A stretch of 64,000 nt of DNA. Source: Nemertoderma westbladi (taxonomy: Eukaryota; Xenacoelomorpha; Nemertodermatida; Nemertodermatidae). Numbering within the stretch: position 1 is the stretch's first letter; each line of letters starts with the position of its first letter. A program made the translations under genes and the position numbers. Shown here piece by piece: positions 9,961-20,801 of this stretch. The notes under the pieces were generated by a model. The model saw nothing but the letters and a program-made list of their open reading frames with translations, was not told the origin of the DNA and did no database searches. The stretch is taken from contig JAUCBJ010007028.1 of the NCBI GenBank assembly GCA_032718475.1, positions 1 to 64,000 on the forward strand. Direction: 5' to 3'.

Positions 9961-11498
9961 ATTTAACGATACCGCTGCTCTAGGCAAACAACGGTTTAAT
10001 AACGAAAATAAAATACTCCCTTTTGCCGTAACTAAATATCAGATCCTAATTTTACAAATACGAATAGTAAATTACAGATAAATTCTGCCTAAAAGTAATC
10101 TAAAGTGCGCTATAACTAGTAGAACTCTAAGGGTAAATGTGTTTTAGGGCTTGTGTGTGTGGGTGTGTTACAATAAAACAATTTTGGTATATATCATTTT
10201 ACTAGGTTTTAGTAATTCTCTGACCAAAACAATACCGTGCGCTAGCTACTAAAATGAGCTAGTCGCGTTTTGTAGAACTTTATACTTACAAATGACGTCA
10301 AAGCTCTCTCCTTCCTATCCACAACTCAACTGGGCACCACGGTGTTAGTAACTACACCCGTGATCGGCACAAATACCAGATTCTGGTTGTAAGATAAGAA
10401 ATAGGGATTAATTGCTACCGTACGTTAGCTGATCTGGTATACAAATTTGATTCTAGAACTTTGTTGCTGCGGTAGTTAGCAGCAATACCTAACCAACCAT
10501 ACCAACAATACCAAGGCGCGGTAGGATATTAATAAAACCTCCCTAGGCCAAGCGTTGTGCTGGTAGCAGAAATACTCCTTGCCTGATCAAATAACTAAAT
10601 TCAGGCAGGGGGTGGGGGGTACTAATGTATGCTCTACAAAGCGAACCAGTACCAAACGGTCAGTTTGCGAATTACTAAATTATGGAACATATGCTGTCTG
10701 TACCTAATATGTACTCGCGTACTGACAGACGGCAATAGCTCGCACCAGTGAGGTATACAGGTAACCCAGGGATTCGCACTACTGACAAGGGGGGTCAAGA
10801 AGTGATAACTTAATCAAGAAGTGATAACTAGTAAGGAATAACTAGTAAAGCAAGTGATAACCGAAGGCAAACCAGCCCTTTATATACTAATTCTGGGACA
10901 TAGAATCCGCTAGAACCTTCCAGAGTATTCCATGGCCTCACATTGGAGCAATAAGATGTTCCATGCCCTATGATTGGCCCAACTCATCGTTCCATGTGTT
11001 GTACGCACCTCATTGGTTTATCAATTTGTACCAAATGAAAATAAATTGCCGACTGGGATTCGAACTCGTAACCTATCTGTAATGCAACCAACGCCTTAAC
11101 CATCTGACCACTACGCCACGAGATTAACTACGGGTTTTATGTGTACAAATATGAATAGGCATATTACATTACTGTAACTTAATCAAAATGCGTCGGATTT
11201 TAGAAAGTTTTTACGTTAAACTAAAAATGCTATCTTATAGTGAAATAATTCATTACTAGTGTTTAGCAATGCTATCATTCACTAACTCCCATAAATACCA
11301 TACAGACAGGTAATGGCTGGTGCTAATGTTAACTATAAATAATTAACATTAATGTTGATATACTATTGCAATGGCGTGAGAAAACAGCTTACCCCCCCCC
11401 CCCCCATCTACATTATTATTCCTACCAAATAAATAAATAACTGCTAAGAAAATTGTTTTAATTTCGTAAGAATCGCAGGTATCGTTTTTTTTAAATTG
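9961..11498. other. Non-coding stretch
   Basis: I see no gene. It is AT-rich, with a GTGTGTGTGGGTG run near 10153, a tRNA-like sequence at 11047-11120 and a 14-base poly(C) tract at 11392-11405. Confidence 0.6.
11047..11120 (-). tRNA. tRNA-derived sequence (SINE head or tRNA pseudogene)
   Basis: The minus strand reads GTAGTGGTCAGATGGTTAAG, resembling a D-arm/A box, and about 35 bases later GAGTTCGAATCCC, a good B box, ending CGGCA. The acceptor stem does not pair (the 3' strand would need GCCGACT, the 5' strand reads CTCGTGG), and I find no convincing anticodon stem. A tRNA-derived SINE head or decayed tRNA is more likely than a working gene. Confidence 0.35.
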
Positions 11499-13194
11499 TC
11501 ATCTTGTTGATTTCAATTTGTTTGAAGATCTGATCTTGTCCTTCTCTCCAGCAAATGAACCCTTATACTTCCCTTCAGCTGATGCACTCTTGTCCCTCTC
11601 TCCAGCTGATAAACCCTTGTCCTTCTCTTCAGCTGATAAACCCTCGTCCCTCTCTCCAGCTGATGAACCCTTGCCCTTCTCTCCGGGTGATGAAGCCTTG
11701 TCATTCTTTTCAGCTGATAAACCCTTGTACTTCTCTCCAGCTGATGAACCCTTGTCCTCCTCTCCAGCTGATGAACCCTTGTCCTTCTCTCCGGGTGATA
11801 AACCCTTGTCCTTCTCTTCAGCTGATGAAGCCTTGTCGTTCTCTTCAGCTGATGAACCCTTGTCCTTCTCTCCAGCTGATGAACTCGTGTCCTTCTGTCC
11901 AGCTGATGAACCCCTGCCCTTCTCTCCAGCTGATGAACCCTTGTCCTTCTCTTCAGCTGGTGAAGCCTTGTTATTCTCTCCAGCTGATGAACCCTTGTCC
12001 TTCTCTCCAGCTGATGAACTCTTGTCCTTCTCTTCAGCTAATGAAGCCCTGTCATTCTTTTCAGCTGATGAACCCATGTCTTTCTCTTCAGCTGATGAAC
12101 CCATGTCATTCTCTCAAGCTTATGAACTCGTGTCCTTCTCTCCAGCTGATGAACCCCTGTCCTTCTCTCCAGCTGATGAACCCTTGTCCTTCTCTCCAGC
12201 TGATGAACCCTTGTCATCTATTCAGCTGATGAAGCCTTGTCATTCTTTTCCTCTGATCAACCCTTGTCCTTCTCTTCAGCTGATGAACCCTTGTCCTTCT
12301 CTCCAGCTGAGGAACACTTGTCATTCTCTCCAGCTGATGAACCCTTGTTCTTCTCTTCAGCTGATGAAGCCTTGTCATTCTTTTCAGCTGATGAACCCTT
12401 GTCCTTCTCTCCAGCTGATGAACCCTTGTCTTTCTCTCCGGGTGATGAACCCTTGTCCTTCTCTCCAGCTGATGAAACATTGTCCTTCTCTCCGGGTGAT
12501 GAACCCTTGTCCTTTTCTCCAGCTGATGAAACATTGTCCTTATCCCCAGTTGTTGAAGCCTTGTCCTTCCCCCCCTTACCCTCGTCCATCTCACTACTCC
12601 TGCCGCTTTCTAAATCGTCACTATTTATACTGTCTACTTCTTGCGTCTCCTCATCTATCCCTCTCACCCTACTCACATCCAGATTAACCACATTGGCTGC
12701 CCTCAACCCCGCACGCTTGGGGGCGACTCCTCCCGTCTCTTTACAGACCACGGCTTCCCTCAGCAACCCGGCCAGATCTATCTCGAACTCTGTGTCGTCG
12801 CGTCTCAGACACATATCTTGCTCCAACTTCAGCTTACCATCGGCTATCGACTTGATCCCTTCCTCTATGGTACCTTTACTAACTAATTTAATGACTTCGA
12901 CTTCCTTATTTTGACCCACTCGATAGCATCGGTCCTCAGCCTGTTTGTCGTTGAAAGGGTTGAAGTCTAAGTCGTGGAGGATTACAGTATCTGCTGCAGT
13001 AAGGTTGATGCCAAGACCTCCAGCGCGCGTCGAGATCAGGAATATAAAGAGTTTATCATCTGTATTAAAGTCGTCGATCATAGACTGTCTGTCAAGTACC
13101 GGAGTGGAGCCATCCAGTCTGAGGTACCGGAAACTGCGGTGCTGTAATTACGGCTCCACTATGTCTATGATGATGACGAACTGATTGAATATCA
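11499..13194 (-). pseudogene. SMARCAD1: SMARCAD1-like SNF2 helicase, C-terminal exon with repeat tail
   Basis: The minus strand reads VLIFNQFVIIIDIVEP, then [35 protein letters not shown] (helicase motif V) and [10 protein letters not shown] (motif VI), ending [19 protein letters not shown]. This order matches the C-terminal RecA lobe of SMARCAD1/Fun30 nucleosome remodellers. About 100 ordinary residues follow, then a 9-residue repeat (SSAGEKDKG and variants) that is absent from known SMARCAD1. Breaks: a stop after DIVEP near 13150, a TGA in the tail at about 12254, and a 1-bp deletion near 12213 that shifts the frame; the tail then stays open to the stop at 11499. The upstream exons are absent because a CACTA element begins at 13201. 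It is a gene fragment or a broken allele, not a complete gene. Confidence 0.75.
11555..12560. repeat. 27-bp minisatellite encoding 9-residue repeats
   Basis: About 37 copies of GATGAACCCTTGTCCTTCTC plus TCCAGCT (27 bp) with point changes, including TTCAGCT and CCGGGT variants. It encodes AGEKDKGSS-type repeats on the minus strand, in frame with the helicase. Most copies keep 27 bp; one at about 12213 has 26. Long open frames on the plus strand here result from the period being divisible by three. Confidence 0.92.
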
Positions 13195-13200
13195 ACACGA

Positions 13201-13390
13201 CACTGCAAACAATTTAACGTTCATGTAACGTTATTCAACACTCATTTTCTAACAAATGAACGTTAGTATTCAACGTTGCATACTGTTGAATTATCGTTGG
13301 TTTTGCTGCAGTATGAATGTTATTTTTCAACGTTGCATACTGTTGAATTATCGTTGGTTTGGCCGCAGTTCCAACTTTAAAAAATTTCTT
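13201..13390. repeat. Left terminal and subterminal repeats of the CACTA element
   Basis: The CACTGCAAAC terminus is followed by several AACGTT, GTAACGTTATT and CAACGTTG motifs. A 60-bp block containing TTCAACGTTGCATACTGTTG is tandemly duplicated (about 13274 and 13329). In CACTA elements such subterminal motifs are transposase binding sites; their role here is inferred. Confidence 0.75.
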
Positions 13391-13749
13391 AAACCTAACT
13401 AAACTGAAGGTTATTCGTAAAAAATGTCGTTGTTGATGGTACAGTATAATCCAAACTTAGTATTTTTACATTTGAAACCACATATTCTATCTTTTAATAT
13501 CAATTAACCAAAATTGTAATATAGTAATCAAGTAAGTAATAATCAAACGAATGCTGAATTAAGTAGGCCTAATGTTAAAGTGTTTTTACTGTGTATTTAC
13601 TTCAAGTCTTTACTTACTGTATATAGTAGGCCTGCTAGTGTACTTCTGTACATAAGATTACAGTGCGAGCTGCGAGCTACAGTATAATATAATTTGGCTA
13701 TAAGAAAGGCACATTGAGTATGAAGTACTCAATCCTCGTCTTCTCTCTT

Positions 13750-14891
13750 CTACTCTTCCTCGTCTCCCTCCACACCATCATCGATTTCCACGGCAGCCAT
13801 AGGAGGCATTGATAACCTCTCTTCCTCAACTCCAATGTCCTTGCCCTTCTCCTCTGCTTTTCTTGTTTTCTTTTCTTGTTTTCTTCCAGATAAACTGCAA
13901 TAGAATAAATAAATATTATAAAATACCGGTGTCTGTAAATTTTTATACAATAAGAGATCGAGATTTGTCCCGAATTACATGAGTGTAGACAGAAAGACAT
14001 ACTAGATTCCGTCAAACATGAAAACTGACATCGGAAATGAAATCACCGACCCGGAAAACCCCCAAGGTAAAACTATTAGCAAATTAGTGTGCTTTTGTTA
14101 TGTTCTACAACCTAAAGTAGAAAAGATGGACAAACAGACAGTCGGACAGACCGACATAACATTTTAAGAAGTGAAGTTACGTTTCTGAAAATCTGGCAGC
14201 TGAAAAGGGGGTAAAATTTTGATCTAGAAATATTATGTGACCTTTCTACAGCAACCGCCACATATAATGTTAAATTAATAAATTATTATAATAAAATTTC
14301 AGAAGTAGAAGTGATACAGAAAATTGACTTACTAGTTAACGCCTCCGTATCTATTAGGGGCCTGTCGGAAAAATACTGAAATGGCCCCATCGGCAGCCGT
14401 TTCCGTAAAACGTCCATCTTTCAGCAGCGCACCTATGAACCAGTGAAATGAATAAAACAATTATCATGATAATTTTTTACGTTTGGTATCTTATCCTACA
14501 CTGTATTTATAACTGAATGTTGGGAGGTGAGTCTTAGCATGTCGGACATTAGTGGACCGTCTGCGGTCGTCGTTGTAGTTGGTAATTTTTGACACTAATA
14601 AGTCAGTTAATCTTTGATGAAATGGAACGCAACCAGATACAGATATAGCCTATCAAAAATTAACACAGGTATGTATGCTACTACACATTTATATAGTTCC
14701 TCATCAGTCGGTACACTAATGATACATGCTAAAGCTCACCTAGCCTATTGCTGCGCGAAGGCCCCACCTTCACGAAACACGAGGTTGTAAATACACGTCT
14801 TTTCTGCAATTATTAATTTATTGTGGGGCGAGTCAAAAATGCGAGCCATCAGCGAACTGTTATAATTATACTATGGCCGTTTTTCAAAAGT

Positions 14892-14928
<37 letters not shown>

Positions 14929-17900
14929 GGAAGCCAATATCCAATAATATTAATATATATAACTAGCCATAGTATAAGGATAATTGTTCGCTGAAATGGC
15001 TTGCATTTTTGCTGCACGAAGGCCACACAACGTGTTGTACTGTATTAAATACAGTTATATCTTTCTTTTTCAATTTTGCGCCTAGAACACAGTATATAGG
15101 GCGCCTTATAAATATTTTTAATATTAATAATATTATAGGCCCTATAAGTAAAATGTTCTTACGTTTAAAACAGGCCAACAGACGTGGGCATGAATCCTCA
15201 AAGGATTCTTTGGTGCTCCGACGCCCAGTCTTCGAAAATCTTTGGGCCACAGTATTGGATAATAACGAGTTTCCTATATTTGTGGCGGCCTTAGTCACGT
15301 CGGTAGCATACGTTCTATCGGATATTTCTGCTATCTGAAAAATAAAAATAACGTGCCAGTTTAATAAATCTAACTAGAAGGCTGAAGAAGGTAAAAGAAA
15401 GTAAACATATAAATTTATTAGCGCTATGATTTAAAATATAAAATATAACATTTAACCCAAGTACACCTGACCGGGTCAAAAGTGACCCGAAGGACTTTGT
15501 TTCCACGGATTGCGCCACTTGTAATAGGGGCTGGGGCTCCGAGCTTCTATGACTTTGTTTATATCCTTATTGCCTACAAACGTGCCAAAAAGTAGTGTGT
15601 GGGGTTTATTCGTTATTTTTTTATTTCGAAACAAAAATTTTGCGAACGGGAACACCTGACCGGGTCATTTTTGACCCATACTTTAGTTATTCAATTAATG
15701 TTACAGTAATATAGACCTAAGCTGTGGGTAGGTACCGAATAATATTATGTAGGCTGAGACACGAAGCCAGGGAACCATAACATACTATTAAGTCTTGTCA
15801 GACAGGATTTGCCCGTCTGTCTGCTCTACAGTCAAAGCCCCAGATTGAGCACAGACTGCTCCTGACGGCGAAAGCAATATCCTGGTAATCGGAGGCGGCT
15901 CTGTTCAAGTATCAAGCTTGAGGGGACCAATGAGATACCTTCAAATTTGCATAGGGTCTGATGAGCATATGACCGTCTTAGAGCCCAGTATATGGACTCC
16001 CATATAGGAGTACTGGTTCTCCCGTGGCTAAAAAAGGTCAGGTGTACATGGGTTAAAATAGTTACTGTACTAACTGTGGCTTTATATAAGTTTCTCCTCT
16101 CTAGAGCCTTCTCCCATTTCCGTAGCTCATCCACACATTGCACAGGCAATGTTGACGGACCAGTTGGTTCATGTTTTTGCAACTTGTATTTTTCTAAAAT
16201 TTCTCTCATGAAACTAAGCTCCCTCTCCATCGCAGATAAACGAGCTGAGGTATTTCTCTCCCATTCTAGAACATTATGATTATATGCATTATGCAGTCAA
16301 TGTCCTTAAATAATTTCAAATTTCATGCTTGAAAAGATCTTGACTGACTGTGTTTTTGTTGTCTATCTGTCCTTACTCGTTATGTCTGTCTGTCAAAAAT
16401 ATAGAAGGATATTAGCCGAATATTAGGATATTAGAAGGATATTAAGACAGACATATATACATAAATTCATGGATCTGTAATTTGTACCTATTTCGGTTTA
16501 AATTTTCAAATAGCAACGGGAAATATTATTGGGAATTATTCTGGTTATTTCGGGGGTTTTGCCATTAAAAAGGGTGGCTTTCTCAGAAGATAAAGCTTTA
16601 GGGTAAAAAGTTGGAAAATGAGAAATGACACACAAGCAATGATATTATACAAACTATGAAAGAAATTGTATTGAGTTTCATTGTATTTGCTTATGTTTAA
16701 ATCCGAATTGAAAACGGTCGGAACCGGATTTTTTTCTCAAAATCCGGCCGGATATCCGGCACACCCCTAACATAAATTATATACCTGTTTCTCCGCTCCG
16801 CATTCCTATTGGTCGAGAACGGTTCGATTCTTTTAACACAAACTCAATATCGGATGTTGGGCGTGAGGATTGACTGGGATTACCGGTACTCAAAGTTGGA
16901 GTGTCGACTTGGAGTGGGTAGGTTGTTGTTGTAGTTGGGTGCGTAAAACCTTTATGGGTATAATTGGGAGGATTAATTAATTTGAATTAATCAAACATGG
17001 AATGGAAACTGACATAAATCAGCGACCACCAGAAAAGCCCTTCAATTTCAATCGGCCCAACCTTCCAAGGGTTAAGAATCAGTTAATAATTTGACAGTAG
17101 GTAGGGTCTAAAATGAACATAGTACATAAATTATATACCTGTTTCTCCGCTCCGCATTCCTATTGGTCGAGAACTGTTCGATTCTTTTCCCACAAACTCA
17201 ATATCGGATGTTGGGCGTGGGGATTGACTGGGATTACTCAAAGTTGGAGTGTCGACCTGGAGTGGGTAGGTTGTTGTTGTAGTTGGGTGCGTAAAGCCCT
17301 CATAATTGGGAGGATTAACGGGATAGTCAGGTAAACTTAGAACCACAGATACTGGTGCTGCCGGTGGCGTTATACCCGTTTTTGGTCTCTTAGTAGCGGA
17401 ACAATCATTGTCAGGATCAGAGTATCCCGGATAGTCCCTGAAATATGTTATTAATAATACTTTAAAGGACCAGTAGGACCCAGATAGGGGGGGACTTTAG
17501 ACGCAATCAAATTTCATCCCTCTCCAGGGGAAAATGGATGCTAATAACAGCTGATTACTCTCAAAAATAAAACTGTAACCTGTTCTATTGACTTTCGTTT
17601 ATTGTTTTGGTTAGAATAACGTGCTACTGTAACCTGCTCCTTTCCCTAAATAGATAATTTAACATTGAGGCGAGATAAGAATTCGCCGAGGCGAATCTGC
17701 GTCCAGTTCCCCCCCCCCCCCCCCCCCCCCTGTCTCGTAGGACCAGTAAAGGACACCGGTACTGTAAGAAAGACAGCAAGACCATTTTAATGTCAGGTCT
17801 TTTTTTATTATTTTTTTAACTGAACATGTGATATTATAGTGAACTTCACTTTGACTTTACTCGCCACTATACTAATGAAGCAACGATTGTATGGATAATA

Positions 17901-18474
17901 TAAATGCATGTATCACAACATTATAGTGTCCTAGTCCTATAATGTATTACTCCTCCGAAATAAATAATAAAATGAAAACACAAATTAAATTTAAATCCGC
18001 TTACAAGTTGCGTGGACAAGTTTTCCGTTTTCCCCTTCCTCTTTCCTCTTCCACTTCTGACAGTACATTATCGGTGTCGTACTTAGTGGCGCGAACACAA
18101 CGTTCTTCCACATCATTAAATGCTCCTAATCTGGATTGTATCGTATAAATTTATGAATATCACTTGAATTGTAAAAGTTATTTTAATTAGTATTTAGTAT
18201 TTAATTTAATAATATTATACATTTAATTAGTATTTAGGTATTTAAATTGTAATAGTTACCATGACCTACCTTTGTATATTATCTCCACTATTAGGGGCGG
18301 CCAACTATCATCCGCCGATAAACCGTTTTTCCTCATCCTCTCGAATTGCGAGGCACTTATATTCGAATCAAATGCTGGATAGCGGCAATAAATTTCTTCG
18401 CCCGATACAAAAGTCCAGTGTTCGGGAACATTCTGATAAGTATGGTCAAAGAACTTGACGAGAGTAAATAACAT
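13750..18474 (-). CDS. Six-exon companion gene of the CACTA element (DUF4806-type protein)
   Basis: Exons on the minus strand: 18474-18260, 17437-17139, 16265-16075, 15334-15163, 14432-14333 and 13894-13750. They sum to 1122 nt, 373 residues plus stop, and every junction keeps phase with GT donors and AG acceptors (for example TCATG|GTAACT, ACAG|GTATAT, AAAC|GTAAGA, AACTA|GTAAGT). The start at 18474 gives MLFTLVKFF, like the N-termini of DUF4806 proteins; an upstream in-frame ATG exists at 18531. Exon 1 ends in the PPLIVEIIYKGRSW block, exon 2 opens DYPGYSDPDND and then is Pro/Thr-rich, exon 3 is a coiled coil, exons 4-5 carry the NTVAQRFSKTGRRS helical block resembling the end of DUF4806, and exon 6 is Glu/Lys-rich. 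The exon 3 donor could instead be 16066. It lies 54 bp beyond the transposase stop on the same strand. From memory, DUF4806 proteins occur widely in invertebrate transposon-rich genomes; a role as second transposition protein is inferred. Confidence 0.75.
14895..14927. repeat. (TG)n microsatellite
   Basis: An uninterrupted TG dinucleotide run of about 33 bases in intron 4 of the companion gene. Confidence 0.95.
15452..16056. mobile_element. piggyBac-like MITE in intron 3 of the companion gene
   Basis: It starts TTAACCCAAGTACACCTGAC and ends with the inverse, GGTCAGGTGTACATGGGTTAA, so it has TTAA at both ends plus inverted repeats of about 20 bp. CCGGGTCAAAAGTGACCC follows the left end and a related GACCGGGTCA recurs at 15658. 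TTAA targets and CCC starts are typical of piggyBac elements. No transposase frame is present. It fills most of intron 3 and ends about 19 bp from the exon 3 donor. Confidence 0.75.
15840..15950 (-). repeat. Relic of LINE A C-terminal region
   Basis: CGGCGAAAGCAAT...CGGAGGC...GTATCAAGCTTGAGGGGACC matches 25370-25440 of LINE A. The minus strand encodes SLVPSSLILEQSRLRLPGYC, against SLVPPSLTLEQNCLRFAGHC in LINE A. It is nested inside the TTAA-ended MITE. Confidence 0.75.
16770..16975 (-). repeat. Duplicate of the 3' half of companion-gene exon 2
   Basis: This is a near copy of 17124-17320, lying 354 bp away in intron 2. It includes the exon end and its donor, GAAACAG|GTATATAA. The copied reading frame is still open. 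A possible acceptor, ATAAAG|GTTTTACG, would let it be spliced in phase after exon 2. It may be an alternative exon or a passive duplication. Confidence 0.85.
17709..17730 (+). repeat. Poly(C) tract, 22 bases
   Basis: A run of 22 C on the plus strand inside intron 1 of the companion gene. It is one of five long C runs in the window, all on the same strand. Confidence 0.95.
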
Positions 18475-18527
18475 TTTAACTAAAGAATAACTCAAGTACC
18501 TCAAGTAGTAACTCAAGTACCGGTATT

Positions 18528-20801
18528 TCAAGCTTTAACCTGAATACAGAATTGTTCATCGTTGTAGGTAAGAAAGATGCACTTTTTCGATATTGATGAA
18601 AAGGCATGGAAATGTAGATTGGGTGATAGTTGCGAAACTTTCGCGATGCCTAGATTAAGTGAGGAACAAGGGTATTGGTAAACAGGTTCAACTTTTTTAA
18701 AGTAAGCACACAAAATACCCATTTCCAAGTCTCTGTCCTGGTTAGCATATTTCACAATATTTTTTATTAAGGCGTATGTTCCATTAGATAATCGTACAGA
18801 GTTGTCGGGTTTTCTAATTTGAAACCTCAATGAAGCTACAGTATCTACTGCTTCTTGATATTGATAAATAATTACATTGCTGGAACAAGTAACAATAGGG
18901 CCATTACTATGAGGTTTTTTTAAATTAATTCGATCACCAGACGGTCCAGTAGCTTTCGATTGAATATCTTTATCCTGTGTCGACATCTCATGCAGTCGTC
19001 TGACGATTTGAGTAAGGACATTTTTACCCCCAGAAATTTTGTTCTTCAAAATTTGTAAATAATTTTCGAAGTCAAAGCAGGAATAGCGTTCTAAGTTTCC
19101 ATACAACTGTACATCACTCGTGAGGTGAATCAATGAATGCACATTGTATGTTACTGTTGATTTGCCATATATTTTCGAATAGTCATCAACAAAAAAATGT
19201 AGCAATTTGTCACAGTAGCCAATAATGTGAGGTTCATTATAATCACACTCATGACTAAAAACAATCGATGAGCCAGTGTTAAACTTGCCTGCAGCTGACA
19301 ACAATGAGAAGCTGACGTGCAATAAAATAAGGTTATTGTACTGGTCGGTAGGTATAATTTTTCTGCATACAATCGGTGCTAAATATAAAATAAATGTGCG
19401 AAATTCAGTTGCTTTCCAGTATTTTACTTGACTCAGACCTCTAGGTTTGCGACAAAATTCTGATGGAATACTTGATTGAGATTCTTCAATGACCTGTGAC
19501 ATGGCTCGTTGATCACTTATTCGAATTTTTCCTCGAAGCCTATTCCCATCTTTTTCATTCAGCTTATAACCCATCCACAGATACAAAATCCGACGAACGA
19601 TTCCAAGGTAACACAAATGCATTGGATCTAAGGGGAATTGGGAAACCATCCCAATTTCGGGAATTATATGAGTAAGGTACGAAGTTGCCTTATGGTGATC
19701 TGGCTGGGATAAACTCGCAAATAATTCATCTGTGCGTAGCGGTTGCGATAAATCTAAAAACACTTGAGTGCCATTTACTCTCTCGCCCTTTGTAACGCAT
19801 TTCTCACATCCATAATAGCCAGAATGTGATTTAATACATTTCAGATAAGAGCGTGCGGGTGCATCACAAGCAAAAAATGCTACGCGAATTGAATAACTTT
19901 GACCACAAAAAGTAAGTCCAGAACTATTCAAGGTAGTGACATCCTTAACAAAATCAGATAAGAAATCATCCAAACTTTCCGGTTTGGAATTACCACAAAA
20001 TATGCCGACTGGTTTGCAACAGGAATCTACAATGTTCAAAATTTTGACTAAAATGGGCCAAAATTGTTGTTGACTTGAGTGAAAGAGCGGAATTCCGTCA
20101 ATCCCAAAAACTAGCTCAAGTTCTTTTAAACTAGAATCCACGTCAGATACTTGACATATGGAAAGAACCGCATTTCGCAATCCAAAATGATAATATTTAC
20201 CACTTCCAATGGTTTTATGGGGTATAAGTTCGGTGGGTGTTCCTAATAATGTTCGACAATCTAAGGGCAAATTGAATTGAGGACAATGAGAACGAAAGAT
20301 TTTAAGAAGTTTGTTTACAGAAGCTTGAGGTATATGTTCAACAATTGCCCACTGTGTGACATCCGATTTAAATGAAGCAGTTGGGGGTTCAAAATTATCA
20401 GTTAAACAAATATCAGAAGGGCACATGTCGGCATCGTAATCATATGAATCTGGCTCAATGTCACAAAATGCCTGCGCCTGATCATCCCCAAAAAGAACTG
20501 AAAGATCGGATTCTGAATCACTATGATTTTGGGGTTGGATTTGATCACAATGTGAAAAAAGATCATCATCAACAGTATCATGCTGATATTGAGAATGTTC
20601 ACGTGGAGATTCCTGTATCGGCAACGCTAGACATAAGTTTGGATTAAAAATACCAGAATTCATCTTAGATTTATAAATCGCAGTTTGTGAATCAAAGGAA
20701 TCAGAATCAGAATCAAATTCTAACGCCCGTAACTCCCTAGCCAATCTCCGACGCTTGCTTCTTTTGCTTGAGCCAGTGAATACTGGCAATCTCCCATCCA
20801 T
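18528..20801 (-). CDS. EnSpm/CACTA-type transposase
   Basis: A single open frame of 757 codons from ATG at 20801 to the stop at 18528. The N-terminal 110 residues are acidic and Ser-rich after a basic patch (KRSKRRRLARELR, about residues 13-25). The core has VFGIDGIPLF (Asp near 235), FFACDAPARSYL (Asp near 313), a CX2C pair at about 332-335 in GYYGCEKC, and FPLDPMHLCYLG at about 389-400. The spacing of Asp in a DG/P context, a second Asp in CDAPA and the CX2C pair matches the DDE-type transposase of CACTA (Tnp2-like) elements; I did not fix the catalytic Glu. It should bind the subterminal repeats and cut at the CACTG ends. Open frame plus recognisable ends suggest a fairly recent copy. It lies just upstream of the spliced companion gene on the same strand. 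Confidence 0.8.
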   Translation of the reverse strand: MDGRLPVFTGSSKRSKRRRLARELRALEFDSDSDSFDSQTAIYKSKMNSGIFNPNLCLALPIQESPREHSQYQHDTVDDDLFSHCDQIQPQNHSDSESDLSVLFGDDQAQAFCDIEPDSYDYDADMCPSDICLTDNFEPPTASFKSDVTQWAIVEHIPQASVNKLLKIFRSHCPQFNLPLDCRTLLGTPTELIPHKTIGSGKYYHFGLRNAVLSICQVSDVDSSLKELELVFGIDGIPLFHSSQQQFWPILVKILNIVDSCCKPVGIFCGNSKPESLDDFLSDFVKDVTTLNSSGLTFCGQSYSIRVAFFACDAPARSYLKCIKSHSGYYGCEKCVTKGERVNGTQVFLDLSQPLRTDELFASLSQPDHHKATSYLTHIIPEIGMVSQFPLDPMHLCYLGIVRRILYLWMGYKLNEKDGNRLRGKIRISDQRAMSQVIEESQSSIPSEFCRKPRGLSQVKYWKATEFRTFILYLAPIVCRKIIPTDQYNNLILLHVSFSLLSAAGKFNTGSSIVFSHECDYNEPHIIGYCDKLLHFFVDDYSKIYGKSTVTYNVHSLIHLTSDVQLYGNLERYSCFDFENYLQILKNKISGGKNVLTQIVRRLHEMSTQDKDIQSKATGPSGDRINLKKPHSNGPIVTCSSNVIIYQYQEAVDTVASLRFQIRKPDNSVRLSNGTYALIKNIVKYANQDRDLEMGILCAYFKKVEPVYQYPCSSLNLGIAKVSQLSPNLHFHAFSSISKKCIFLTYNDEQFCIQVKA

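Noticed and set aside
9893-10081. Plus-strand 62-codon frame next to the right LTR
   Set aside because: Short, no domain, partly within the repeat homology; chance openness is likely.
11047-11120. A working tRNA gene
   Set aside because: A- and B-box sequences are present, but the acceptor stem does not pair and no proper anticodon arm is seen.
11518-12914. Long plus-strand frames (389 and about 225 codons) over the minisatellite
   Set aside because: The 27-bp period keeps several frames open at once. The minus-strand frame continues the helicase core, so the plus-strand frames are shadows.
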